DNA from: an uncultured Roseobacter sp.
GTDB taxonomy: Bacteria; Pseudomonadota; Alphaproteobacteria; Rhodobacterales; Rhodobacteraceae
Length of the DNA: 64,000 bases
Direction: 5' to 3'
Assembly: GCF_947488185.1 (NCBI RefSeq)
Contig: NZ_CANKYM010000001.1
Location: 744,001 to 808,000 of the forward strand
Made by a program: the position numbers and the translations under genes. Position 1 is the stretch's first letter; each line of letters begins with the position of its first letter. This document shows, one piece after another, positions 45,368-53,693 of the stretch. The notes beneath the pieces were generated by a model. The model was not told the DNA's origin and did not search any database. It saw only the letters and a list, made by a program, of their open reading frames with translations.

Positions 45368-47131
45368 ATGACCAGCCAGCGTTTTGACAAATCAAGACTG
45401 CCCAGCCGCCACGTGACCGAAGGACCCGCGCGCGCACCGCACCGGTCCTACTACTACGCGATGGGCATGACGGACGCCGAAATTCACCAGCCTTTGGTTG
45501 GCGTGGCGACTTGCTGGAACGAGGCCGCGCCCTGCAACATCGCGCTGAACCGTCAGGCGCAAGCGGTGAAGATGGGTGTGAAACGCGAATACGGCACGCC
45601 CCGTGAGTTTACCACCATCACCGTGACTGACGGCATCGCCATGGGGCATGAGGGCATGCGCTCGTCGCTCGCGTCGCGGGAGGCGATTGCCGACACGGTG
45701 GAGTTGACGATGCGGGGCCATTGCTATGATGCCATCGTCGGACTGGCGGGCTGTGACAAGAGCCTGCCCGGCATGATGATGGCGATGATCCGTCTGAACG
45801 TGCCGTCGGTTTTTCTCTATGGCGGGTCGATCCTGCCGGGCCGCGCGCCGACCGGCGCTGCAATTCCCGAAGACTTTGCCAACCGCGACCTGACCGTACA
45901 AGACATGTTCGAAGCGGTGGGCCGCCAGCAAAGTGGCAGCCTGACGGAGGCCGAGCTTGAAGTTCTGGAACGCGTAGCCTGCCCCTCGGCCGGGGCCTGT
46001 GGCGGCCAGTTCACCGCCAATACGATGGCCTGCGTGTCAGAGGCCATTGGCCTTGCGCTGCCAAACTCCGCCGGGGCCCCCGCGCCCTATGAAAGCCGCG
46101 ATGCCTATGCCGAAGCCTCCGGTGCAGCGGTCATGAACCTGATCGAAAAGAACATCCGCGCACGGGATATCGTGACCCGCAAGTCGTTGGAAAACGCCGC
46201 GCGCATCGTCGCCTGCACGGGCGGCTCGACCAACGCAGGGCTGCACCTGCCCGCGATGGCCCATGAGGCCGGGATCGACTTCTTCCTCGAAGACGTCTGC
46301 GAGATTTTCCGCGACACGCCCTATTTCGTCGATCTGAAACCCGGCGGCCAGTACGTGGCCAAGGATCTCTATGAGGCGGGTGGTGTGCCCGTTGTGATGA
46401 AAGAGCTGCGCAAGGCAGGGCTGATCCACGAGGATTGCATCACCGCCACCGGCTATTCCATTGGCGAGGAAATCGACAAGGTCACGCTGGAAGCGGACGG
46501 CCGCGTGATCTACCCGGTGGAAACACCTTTGTCGAAAACCGGCGGTGTCGTGGGCCTCAAGGGCAACCTTGCCCCCGAAGGCGCCATCGTGAAAATCGCG
46601 GGCATGGAGCCGCAGCACCTGCTGTTCACCGGCCCTGCGCGCGTTTTTGAGTGCGAACAGGATGCCTTCGAGGCTGTACAGAACCGTACCTATGAGGAAG
46701 GCGACGTCTTCGTGATCCGCAACGAAGGCCCCTCCGGCGGCCCCGGCATGCGTGAAATGCTGGCGACCACCGCGGCGCTCTCCGGTCAGGGCATGGGCAA
46801 GAAGGTAGCACTCATCACCGACGGGCGTTTTTCAGGTGCAACACGCGGGTTCTGCGTAGGCCACGTTGGTCCAGAAGCGGCCCATGGCGGCCCTATCGCC
46901 CTGCTGAAAGACGGCGACATGATCACGCTGAACGCCATCGAAGGCACCATTTCGGTGGATGTTTCCGACGATGAAATGGCGGAGCGCAAGGCGCAATGGA
47001 CAGGCCCTCGCCCAACAATCTACGGGGCCGGCGCCTTGTGGAAATACGCCAAACTGGTCGGCCCGACCTACCTGGGGGCGGTAACGCACCCCGGCGCCAA
47101 GGAAGAAGGCCACGACTACATGGAGCTGTGA
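45368..47131 (+). CDS. ilvD: Dihydroxy-acid dehydratase (IlvD/Edd family)
   Basis: 587 residues from the ATG at 45368, preceded by AAGGGGAG; the frame is open further upstream without a site. Iron-sulfur cluster cysteines are in [30 protein letters not shown] and [18 protein letters not shown]; the C-terminal part has [22 protein letters not shown]. IlvD makes the 2-keto acids of the branched-chain amino acid pathway. Some family members act on sugar acids instead, and no other ilv gene is here, so a sugar-acid role is a minor alternative. A 12-bp hairpin follows the stop. Confidence 0.9.
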   Translation: MTSQRFDKSRLPSRHVTEGPARAPHRSYYYAMGMTDAEIHQPLVGVATCWNEAAPCNIALNRQAQAVKMGVKREYGTPREFTTITVTDGIAMGHEGMRSSLASREAIADTVELTMRGHCYDAIVGLAGCDKSLPGMMMAMIRLNVPSVFLYGGSILPGRAPTGAAIPEDFANRDLTVQDMFEAVGRQQSGSLTEAELEVLERVACPSAGACGGQFTANTMACVSEAIGLALPNSAGAPAPYESRDAYAEASGAAVMNLIEKNIRARDIVTRKSLENAARIVACTGGSTNAGLHLPAMAHEAGIDFFLEDVCEIFRDTPYFVDLKPGGQYVAKDLYEAGGVPVVMKELRKAGLIHEDCITATGYSIGEEIDKVTLEADGRVIYPVETPLSKTGGVVGLKGNLAPEGAIVKIAGMEPQHLLFTGPARVFECEQDAFEAVQNRTYEEGDVFVIRNEGPSGGPGMREMLATTAALSGQGMGKKVALITDGRFSGATRGFCVGHVGPEAAHGGPIALLKDGDMITLNAIEGTISVDVSDDEMAERKAQWTGPRPTIYGAGALWKYAKLVGPTYLGAVTHPGAKEEGHDYMEL

Positions 47132-47138
47132 TCCATAT

Positions 47139-47169
47139 GACCTCTGCGCCGATTTGAGGCGCAGGGGTC
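47139..47169 (+). terminator. Hairpin after ilvD, probable terminator
   Basis: A 12-bp stem (GACCTCTGCGCC / GGCGCAGGGGTC, one G-T pair) with a 7-base loop, beginning 8 bases after the ilvD stop. There is no T-run, so it could also act as a transcript-stabilising structure. Confidence 0.5.
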
Positions 47170-47296
47170 AAGACTCTTCGCAGAATGCAACAATTGCGAA
47201 AAAAATCCATGTATTGTCCCGATTTCGTGGTTTATAAAAGCGCAACCGTTTCGTTAGATAAGGGTGGGCAGAGAAAACAGGGGCAACCACACAACC

Positions 47297-48070
47297 ATGG
47301 GCAAAGGCGGAGACACGTTCTGGGACACTGCGATCTATCGGCGTGCGTTGCAACGCTGGGCGCTGTCGGCCCGTGAAGCGCGTACCGCGAAGCTGAGCAT
47401 TCTACGCAAGCAACGCACCCGCGCCCGGCTGTTACGTACCCATCTTGATCGATTGATCCACACGGCAGAGGAAAGACTGGCCCTGCCGGTCGTCGGATCC
47501 AACAGCTTTCCCAAACCCCACAATGCCGATTGGGCATGGCGGCCCGAACTCTGGCGGGGGCCGCTGCCGATCCCGGGCCTGTCGTCGGTGCAGAACAAGT
47601 CAATGCTTGGCGATGAAGTGACTCTCTTTCACGACTGCGGTCGCCCCGAGATCACGCTGCGGCAAATCCGGAATACACGTCAGGAAGACCTGGCCCCCTA
47701 CGGCCTGCGCATTGACGTCTTTCGGTTTGACGGCTCCTTCCTGTCGGCGGTCGTCGACCTGCCCGAGGGGGCCGTTGAAGGGCTCAAACGTACCCACATA
47801 CTGCGCGTCAGCAGCATCATCGAAATGGAAAAACCCATCGAAATTTTCGTACGGCTGAACATACGCCACGGGCCAAATACCGAACAGATGGTGCGCGAGC
47901 TGCATATTGATGGCAAGGACGTCGAAATGGAATTCGACCTCGCCTACTGCAATCTGAACGAAAAGCGGATTGAGAAAGCATGGGTCGATTTCATTTTCGA
48001 AGGGCCGGAAATGAATCAGGTTACCCTGCGCGACCTGACCTTTTCACGCCGCCAGCGCGCGCAAGTCTAG
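47297..48070 (+). CDS. Conserved hypothetical protein (DUF6478-like)
   Basis: 257 residues from MGKGGDTFWDTAIYRRALQR. A basic helical N-terminus (SAREARTAKLSILRKQRTRA) is followed by PHNADWAWRPELWRGPLPIPG and a beta-rich second half (ISLFHDCGRPEITLRQIRNT-like, AVVDLPEGAVEGLKRTHILR, IFVRLNIRHGPNTEQM, VDFIFEGPEMNQVTLRDLTF). This matches a family of Rhodobacteraceae proteins, probably DUF6478, from memory only; the beta region resembles a carbohydrate-binding or lectin-like sandwich. Function unknown. The next gene begins 11 bases later. Confidence 0.7.
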   Translation: MGKGGDTFWDTAIYRRALQRWALSAREARTAKLSILRKQRTRARLLRTHLDRLIHTAEERLALPVVGSNSFPKPHNADWAWRPELWRGPLPIPGLSSVQNKSMLGDEVTLFHDCGRPEITLRQIRNTRQEDLAPYGLRIDVFRFDGSFLSAVVDLPEGAVEGLKRTHILRVSSIIEMEKPIEIFVRLNIRHGPNTEQMVRELHIDGKDVEMEFDLAYCNLNEKRIEKAWVDFIFEGPEMNQVTLRDLTFSRRQRAQV

Positions 48071-48081
48071 GAGCGGAACGG

Positions 48082-48453
48082 ATGAATCAGCTGGTCGTCA
48101 CCAAAACCAGGCTTCAGAGCGGCATCTGGGAGGGACTTGTCACCGGTTCCGGCGATACGCCGCCCGTCCTGAGTGTGACGCATCTGGAAAATCCGTTGCC
48201 GGACGTGACCCTGACCGATGCCAAGGACGCCGGGGGGTGGCTGTTGCAAATTCCGGTACCCGTGGAAGCGATCGCCGATGGGATTCAGACAATTCTGATC
48301 ACCGACACTGAAACCGGCGCCCGCCTCAACAGTTTTACCCTGATTGCCGGTGAGGCCTTGGGTGATGATTTGCGCGCGGAGGTCGACCTGTTACGCGCGG
48401 AGCTTGATATGCTCAAACGCGCTTTCAGGCGGCATTGCATCGAAACCGCATAA
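48082..48453 (+). CDS. Hypothetical protein, beta-rich with C-terminal coiled coil
   Basis: 123 residues from MNQLVVTKTRLQSGIWEGLV; GGAG lies just upstream. A beta-rich domain (VLSVTHLENPLPDVTLTD, GGWLLQIPVPVEAIADGIQT, ITDTETGARLNSFTLIAGEA) precedes a leucine-containing helix (DLRAEVDLLRAELDMLKRAF) that should form a short coiled coil. It is probably co-transcribed with the gene before it and ends at a strong terminator. No family recognised. Confidence 0.7.
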   Translation: MNQLVVTKTRLQSGIWEGLVTGSGDTPPVLSVTHLENPLPDVTLTDAKDAGGWLLQIPVPVEAIADGIQTILITDTETGARLNSFTLIAGEALGDDLRAEVDLLRAELDMLKRAFRRHCIETA

Positions 48454-48454
48454 G

Positions 48455-48487
48455 AAAAACCCCGCCAGTCGAACTGGCGGGGTTTTT
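48455..48487. terminator. Bidirectional terminator between convergent genes
   Basis: A perfect 15-bp inverted repeat (AAAAACCCCGCCAGT / ACTGGCGGGGTTTTT) with a 3-base loop CGA. It gives a GC stem and T-run on both strands, serving the plus-strand gene ending at 48453 and ctpA ending at 48510. Confidence 0.92.
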
Positions 48488-48509
48488 CGATGACCTTGGG
48501 ATGCGCAGA

Positions 48510-49844
48510 TTACTCTACGGGCACCAGCGCGTTGAGACCTTTGAGAATATCGATGGCATAGGCCAGTTGATAATCCTCTTCCCGCAGGGCCGCAGCGGCT
48601 TCGGCTTTTGCCCGATCCGCCTCGATCTGCTTGATCTCGTCTTCGGACAGGCTGTCATTGTTCAGGCTGCCGCGCAGGTCGGCTTCGGACCGCAGGCTAC
48701 GAGGGGTGTCCTCGTCTTCCTCCGCTTCTGGTCTGTTGCGCGGCTGCTCGACAACGATGTCGGGTGACACGCCAAGGGCTTGGATCGAGCGACCAGACGG
48801 CGTGTAATAGCGCGCAGTCGTCAGGCGCATCGCACCTTCGCCCCGTAGTGGCATGACAGTTTGCACAGATCCTTTACCGAAACTCTTGGTCCCCACCACG
48901 ATTGCGCGGCGATGATCCTGCAAGGCCCCTGCGACGATTTCCGAAGCCGAGGCCGAGCCACCGTTGATCAGCACCACAATCGGTTTGCCCTCGGCAAGAT
49001 CGCCTTCGGTGGCATTATAGCGATCACCATCCTGAAGTTCGCGACCGCGCGTGCTGACGATTTCACCTTCGTTCAGGAACGCATCCGATACCCGGATCGC
49101 CTGTGTCAGCAAGCCGCCGGGGTTATTGCGTAAATCCACGACGATGCCATTGATCTTGTCGATCCCGCCCGCATCTTCGATCTGGTCTTTCAGTCCTGCT
49201 TCTAGGTTCGTGTAGGTCTGATCGTTGAAGGTCGTGACCCGCAAGACAACCGTATCGCCCTGGGTCCGGGTGCGTACCGCCGTCAGCTTGATCGTGTCGC
49301 GGATGATTGAGACATCGAACGGCTCGGTTTCGCCTTCCCGCACAATGGTAATCAGAATTTCCGACCCAACGGGTCCACGCATCATCTCGACAGCCTCATC
49401 AAGTGTCAGGCCCAATACGGAGTCTCCGTTGACGTGGGTGATGAAATCGCCTGCTTCTACCCCTGCCTCGTCGGCGGGTGTCCCATCGATGGGCGAGACG
49501 ACTTTCACGAAGCCCTCTTCCTGCGTAACCTCGATACCGAGGCCGCCGAATTCACCGCGGGTCTGCACACGCATCGCCGCCGCATCGTCGGGTGAGAGAT
49601 AGCTGGAGTGCGGGTCGAGCGAGGTCAGCATTCCGTCGATTGCGGCTTCAATCAACTCACCGGCCTCGACCTCTTCGACATATTGCGCGCGGATGCGTTC
49701 AAAAATGTCTCCGAAGAGATCCAGCTGTTCATACACGTTGCTGGACTTTGCTGTCTCCTGCGCCAACAGAGGACCTACAACCTGTGTCGTTGCGATGATG
49801 CCTGCGAGCGTGCCGCCCACTGCTGCCATGGCAAACTTTTTCAT
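48510..49844 (-). CDS. ctpA: S41 family C-terminal processing peptidase
   Basis: 444 residues with an N-terminal signal or anchor (MKKFAMAAVGGTLAGIIATT). A PDZ domain lies near residues 90-170 (RGEFGGLGIEVTQEEGFVKV, DEAGVEAGDFITHVNGDSV). The Ser-Lys catalytic pair is in INGGSASASEIVAGALQDHR and VVGTKSFGKGSVQTVMPLRG. It is a periplasmic tail-specific protease that often works on murein hydrolases. It is downstream of the envC-like gene, an arrangement common in alphaproteobacteria where CtpA and an EnvC-like protein share envelope roles. Confidence 0.94.
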   Translation of the reverse strand: MKKFAMAAVGGTLAGIIATTQVVGPLLAQETAKSSNVYEQLDLFGDIFERIRAQYVEEVEAGELIEAAIDGMLTSLDPHSSYLSPDDAAAMRVQTRGEFGGLGIEVTQEEGFVKVVSPIDGTPADEAGVEAGDFITHVNGDSVLGLTLDEAVEMMRGPVGSEILITIVREGETEPFDVSIIRDTIKLTAVRTRTQGDTVVLRVTTFNDQTYTNLEAGLKDQIEDAGGIDKINGIVVDLRNNPGGLLTQAIRVSDAFLNEGEIVSTRGRELQDGDRYNATEGDLAEGKPIVVLINGGSASASEIVAGALQDHRRAIVVGTKSFGKGSVQTVMPLRGEGAMRLTTARYYTPSGRSIQALGVSPDIVVEQPRNRPEAEEDEDTPRSLRSEADLRGSLNNDSLSEDEIKQIEADRAKAEAAAALREEDYQLAYAIDILKGLNALVPVE

Positions 49845-49850
49845 TTTTCT

Positions 49851-50981
49851 CTATCCATCCTTATCGGTTCGGAACCAGAGGCTCGGGTCCTCGGCTGCGT
49901 TCTGATGTCTTACTTCTATATAGAGCGTTTCTGACCGCTCTGCGCCAGTGTCATCACCATCTGTTGACAATTGGCGCCGGTTTTCAGCCGCAGCGTCGCC
50001 CATAAGCCCCAAAGGCGCCCCTGCGTCAATGACCTCTCCGGCGGTACCGTAAACAACATCCAAACCGGCAAGCACAAAGAGCACCTCGGCCTGTGGCTCC
50101 AGAATCACCACCTGCCCAAGGTCGAGCAGCGGCCCGGTGTAGCGGATCGTGGCGGCCACCGGGCTCATCACAATCGCCTCCGGACGGGTGGCCAGAATGA
50201 TTCCCGGACGGGTGATTCCTGCGGCATCAGCCTCCCCGGCACCATGCAGCACGATGCCCTGAACCGGCAGGGGTAGATCACCCTTGTTGCCTGCCAATGT
50301 CACGGGTGCGACCTGCGTTTCATCCACGGCGACCCGCGCCAACCCTCTGGCAAAACTCTCCAGCGTCTCCGCCGAAGCAATCAGGATCGCTTCGCGAACC
50401 GGGTCCTGAGTGAACCTTGTGGGAAGCTCGGTGCGTTCGGCAATTGCCTGATTCAGGGACGTCCGCGCAGATTGAACTTCGTTGAGCCCCTTCGACAGCT
50501 CACCAGCTGCATCCGTCTGCATGGCACGCAGGATTTGAAGATCTTCCAGATCACGGCGCAGGTTGCTCGCCCGGGCATTCAACGCCGGTGTCATCTCCGC
50601 CAGCAACATCCCCGACCGTGCCGTGCCCGTTGGCCCGCCGGGATGCAGAAACGCAACTGGGGACTGCTGCGCCCCGATCCGCTGCAAGACGGCAAGCAAG
50701 GTGGCAATCTCTTCATCCCTGGCCTGCAATTGAGCGGTCAGTTGCGCCTCACGCACCGCAGCCTGACGCAAACCACTGCGCAGCGCCCCAAGCCCTTCCT
50801 CGAACGCCTGAATGGTCTGCGTGAGTGCGCGGACACGGTCACGGGCAGACTGCGCTGCCTCCAACTGCGCCGAGGCTGTCTGCAACATGGCCATCGCGGC
50901 ACGGGCGCGATCAGCATTGTCCTGCTGCGCAGATGCCGTCGCGGGCCAGCAAAGAGCAATGATCAGCGCGGCCCATTTCAT
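49851..50981 (-). CDS. EnvC-like murein hydrolase activator (degenerate M23/LytM domain)
   Basis: 376 residues, starting at the ATGA overlap with gpmI. A signal peptide (MKWAALIIALCWPATASAQQ) is followed by a long coiled coil (residues about 20-210, e.g. ALTQTIQAFEEGLGALRSGL). The C-terminal LytM-like domain (SPVAATIRYTGPLLDLGQVV, VVYGTAGEVIDAGAPLGLMG, TLYIEVRHQ) lacks the zinc-binding His residues of HxxxD and HxH, so it should not cut murein itself. Like E. coli EnvC it would activate an amidase in the periplasm at division. ctpA follows 6 bases after the stop. Confidence 0.85.
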   Translation of the reverse strand: MKWAALIIALCWPATASAQQDNADRARAAMAMLQTASAQLEAAQSARDRVRALTQTIQAFEEGLGALRSGLRQAAVREAQLTAQLQARDEEIATLLAVLQRIGAQQSPVAFLHPGGPTGTARSGMLLAEMTPALNARASNLRRDLEDLQILRAMQTDAAGELSKGLNEVQSARTSLNQAIAERTELPTRFTQDPVREAILIASAETLESFARGLARVAVDETQVAPVTLAGNKGDLPLPVQGIVLHGAGEADAAGITRPGIILATRPEAIVMSPVAATIRYTGPLLDLGQVVILEPQAEVLFVLAGLDVVYGTAGEVIDAGAPLGLMGDAAAENRRQLSTDGDDTGAERSETLYIEVRHQNAAEDPSLWFRTDKDG

Positions 50982-52495
50982 GTCAGCAAGCAAAGGCCTG
51001 TCATCTCGGGCGGCGGTGTGATCCCCATCAGGTGCAGCACGGTTGGTGCAAGATCGGCAAGCCGCCCCCCGGACAATTCGGCACCCTCGGGCGCGCCCAC
51101 CACGGCCACCGGCACGGGGTTCAACGTGTGCGCCGTGTGGGGACCACCGGTTTCGGGATCAATCATCACATCGCAATTGCCGTGATCGGCAGTGACGATC
51201 ATCGCACCGCCCACGGCCTCCAGTGCCTCAAGCGCCTGACCCAATCCCTGATCCACCGCTTCACAGGCCTTGATCGCCGCTTCGAGATCGCCGGTATGGC
51301 CGACCATATCGGGGTTGGCGTAGTTCACGACGATCAGGTCATAGCCGTCTTTGATGGCGCCCACCAATCCGGCCGTGACCTCGCCCGCCGACATCTCCGG
51401 CTGCAGGTCGTAGGTCGCCACATCCGGCGATTTCGGCATCTTGCGGTCTTCGCCGTCAAAAGACACCTCTTCGCCACCGTTCAGAAAGAAGGTCACATGC
51501 GGATACTTCTCCGTCTCGGCGAGGCGGAACTGCCGCAGACCCTTCTGCGCCACCCAATCGCCCAGCGTATTCACGATCTCGGGCTTGGGATACATCACCG
51601 ACATGTATGCCGAATGCGCCTCCGAATACTGCGCCATGCCCATCAGCGCCGCCCAGTTTGGGCGATCACCGGTGGCAAAGGCATCGAAATCCGGATCGCC
51701 TATGGCAGCCATGATTTCCCGCGCCCGGTCGGCCCGGAAATTCAGACAAAAGACCGCATCGCCGTTCTGTGCCCCCGCATAACCATTTATCACGGTGGGC
51801 TCGATGAACTCATCTGTTTCCTCTCGGGCATAGGCCGCCGAAACCGCGGTTTGGGCATCAGCAGCTTTCGCGCCGTCACCTTTTACAATCGCTGCAAACG
51901 CCTTAGACACGCGGTCCCAGCGGTTGTCGCGATCCATCGCATAGTAGCGCCCGGTGACGGTCGCAATTCGAACCCGCTCCGGCAGCGCGGCTTGCAATGT
52001 CTCGAAAAACGCAGCGGCAGACTTGGGGCTCACATCCCGCCCATCGGTCAGTGCATGGATGACAACAGGCACGTCGGCCGCATCCAGCGCCCCGGCCGCA
52101 GCAATCATGTGGTTGAGATGACCGTGCACCCCGCCATCCGAGACAACGCCCATCAGATGCGCTGTCCCGCCGGTGCCATGCAATCGGGTGATAAAAGCCC
52201 TGAGCCGTGTGTTTTCAATAAAATTTCCTTCCTCGATGGCCAGATCAATCTGGCCGAGGTCCATGGCCACGACGCGCCCGGCCCCGATATTGGTATGCCC
52301 CACCTCGGAATTACCCATCTGGCCCTTTGGCAGACCCACATCCGGACCAAAGGTTGTCAGCGTCGCATGCGGACAGGTCGCCATGATGCGGTCCATCGTC
52401 GGCGTATCGGCGAGCAGCGGCGCATTGCCTTCGCGCCTGTCACTGATGCCCCACCCATCCAGAATGCATAAGACAACAGGTTTGGGCGCGCTCAT
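50978..52495 (-). CDS. gpmI: 2,3-bisphosphoglycerate-independent phosphoglycerate mutase
   Basis: 505 residues. It interconverts 3- and 2-phosphoglycerate. Alkaline-phosphatase-type metal motifs: VLCILDGWGISDRREGNAP at the start, FGPDVGLPKGQMGNSEVGHT with the catalytic Ser, YDLIVVNYANPDMVGHTGDL and IVTADHGNCDVMIDPETGG. It overlaps the envC-like gene by 4 bases; gpmI - envC - ctpA is a recurrent alphaproteobacterial order. Confidence 0.96.
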   Translation of the reverse strand: MSAPKPVVLCILDGWGISDRREGNAPLLADTPTMDRIMATCPHATLTTFGPDVGLPKGQMGNSEVGHTNIGAGRVVAMDLGQIDLAIEEGNFIENTRLRAFITRLHGTGGTAHLMGVVSDGGVHGHLNHMIAAAGALDAADVPVVIHALTDGRDVSPKSAAAFFETLQAALPERVRIATVTGRYYAMDRDNRWDRVSKAFAAIVKGDGAKAADAQTAVSAAYAREETDEFIEPTVINGYAGAQNGDAVFCLNFRADRAREIMAAIGDPDFDAFATGDRPNWAALMGMAQYSEAHSAYMSVMYPKPEIVNTLGDWVAQKGLRQFRLAETEKYPHVTFFLNGGEEVSFDGEDRKMPKSPDVATYDLQPEMSAGEVTAGLVGAIKDGYDLIVVNYANPDMVGHTGDLEAAIKACEAVDQGLGQALEALEAVGGAMIVTADHGNCDVMIDPETGGPHTAHTLNPVPVAVVGAPEGAELSGGRLADLAPTVLHLMGITPPPEMTGLCLLT

Positions 52496-52605
52496 CGGGT
52501 CTGTTCCTCAATTTGTTGCGCGCCTTTTACCCGCTGCGGCGCAAAGGGGGAACAGCTTTTGTCTTACCCTTGCGTTTTCACACACCGTCGAGGCAGGATA
52601 AACGA

Positions 52606-52911
52606 TCAAAGCGATGTCAAATGGTCATCATCATTCCGGTCATCGGAAGTTTTCGACCAAGCAGTTTTAATGCTATCGCTGTCTTGTTCTTCATCCAGAC
52701 TTTCTTTCTCACTGGTGCGCGCACCGCGGAATGCATCATAGATGATACTGATTGCAAGCGCGCCCAGGATAAGTGCAGAGGTCTGAACAAATGAACTCTG
52801 GTTAAGCGGCAGAGCAGATTTGAGCCCAGGGAACATCTCTTGCACTGCGGCCAAAAGCGTTGCAGTTGCGGCTCCGACAGCAAGTGCGGCGATTTGCGAG
52901 TTTTTAGGCAT
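52606..52911 (-). CDS. Small membrane protein of unknown function
   Basis: 101 residues from MPKNSQIAALAVGAATATLL; AAAGG lies 8 bases upstream. Two hydrophobic segments (AALAVGAATATLLAAVQEMF and TSALILGALAISIIYDAF) are followed by a polar acidic tail (EKESLDEEQDSDSIKTAWSK). A longer overlapping frame on the same strand (52617-52982) is less protein-like. No family recognised. It borders the AT-rich patch. Confidence 0.6.
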   Translation of the reverse strand: MPKNSQIAALAVGAATATLLAAVQEMFPGLKSALPLNQSSFVQTSALILGALAISIIYDAFRGARTSEKESLDEEQDSDSIKTAWSKTSDDRNDDDHLTSL

Positions 52912-53181
52912 GATTGCGCCTTTCTTGGCAGCGTGCCCATCCGCATTTCCGCGTAGTAAGAGAATATGCTACGGTCAGGCACTGGTTAGATCCAGGTGGT
53001 CCGGTGATGAGATTTTGCAGTTGATTTTCCGGACCATGCCACCATACACGAATTTGCGTATACCCCCTATAGATATGTTAATTTGACGCAAAATGATTAT
53101 TTTTTGAAATCTTCGTCACCATCACTAGTGTCAATTTTAGCGCATATATCCATATTTTGATTTATAACTGGTGGAGATTAC
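52912..53181. other. AT-rich intergenic region
   Basis: About 270 bases, visibly richer in A and T than the rest of the window from about 53040 on. It contains an 8-bp inverted repeat (TGGTCCGG at 52997-53004 and CCGGACCA at 53029-53036, 24-base loop). No convincing gene or promoter was seen. It lies between divergent genes and next to the HTH gene, so it may hold that gene's control sites. Confidence 0.5.
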
Positions 53182-53244
53182 ATGGCTCATTTGATATCAA
53201 TCACTTCAAAAAACCGCAATTGGCTGATACTTGAACAGAAATGA
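53182..53244 (+). CDS. Possible 20-residue leader peptide upstream of the HTH gene
   Basis: ATG at 53182 has a strong ribosome site (GGTGGAG, 7 bases upstream) and reads 20 codons to a TGA at 53242, which overlaps an ATG at 53241 in the HTH frame (ATGA). The peptide begins MAHLISITSK and ends WLILEQK. It may couple or modulate translation of the HTH gene. No known attenuator pattern (runs of one amino-acid codon) is visible. Confidence 0.4.
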   Translation: MAHLISITSKNRNWLILEQK

Positions 53245-53258
53245 GCAGGAGTGATTCG

Positions 53259-53693
53259 ATGGCACCAGCATCCGAAATGGATATGCCCAGGCACATAGCT
53301 TTCGCCCAACGCAAGGAAGAAGCCAACATGAGCGCTGCCGAGCTGTGTAGACGAGCTGATTTGAGCGCAAACACCTTGAAGCACTATATCTCCGGGAAAA
53401 AGGTGCGTGAAACGACGGTTCAGGCGCTGCACGAAGCGTTGGAGCAATACATCGCGGAGCAGGACGCTGTGAAATCGGGCTTTAGCGACGGTATCCACGA
53501 GCTTCCAGGTAACGGGCGAAAAGACCCGAGTTGGCACGAAGACCACGCGCTTGTGTCTCTTGCGCGGGCCTACGAGCATTTGAACCAGGCGATCGAGCAA
53601 CGCATCGAGAACAAATTGCCGACCGATGAGACCTTCCTGAGAAGGCTGAAGCTTGAATTGCGGCGTTTCGATGCCTTTCTAAAACCGATTTAG
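53259..53693 (+). CDS. XRE-type helix-turn-helix protein of unknown role
   Basis: 144 residues from the ATG at 53259 (AGGAG eight bases upstream); the ATG at 53241 would add six residues and couple to the leader ORF. Residues 8-62 form a lambda-repressor-like helix-turn-helix (QRKEEANMSAAELCRRADLS, then ANTLKHYISGKKVRETTVQA). The rest is helical (LVSLARAYEHLNQAIEQRIE, FLRRLKLELRRFDAFLKPI) with no recognised domain. The gene is less GC-rich than its neighbours and its stop overlaps the dnaE2 stop by 4 bases on the opposite strand, in a region where dnaE2 looks shortened. Confidence 0.7.
   Translation: MAPASEMDMPRHIAFAQRKEEANMSAAELCRRADLSANTLKHYISGKKVRETTVQALHEALEQYIAEQDAVKSGFSDGIHELPGNGRKDPSWHEDHALVSLARAYEHLNQAIEQRIENKLPTDETFLRRLKLELRRFDAFLKPI

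Noticed and set aside
51032..52471. Plus-strand open frame (479 codons) opposite gpmI
   Set aside because: Antisense shadow of a canonical gpmI.
52617..52982. Alternative minus-strand frame overlapping the small membrane protein
   Set aside because: Lacks a hydrophobic pattern consistent with a protein and a ribosome site as good as that of the 101-residue frame.
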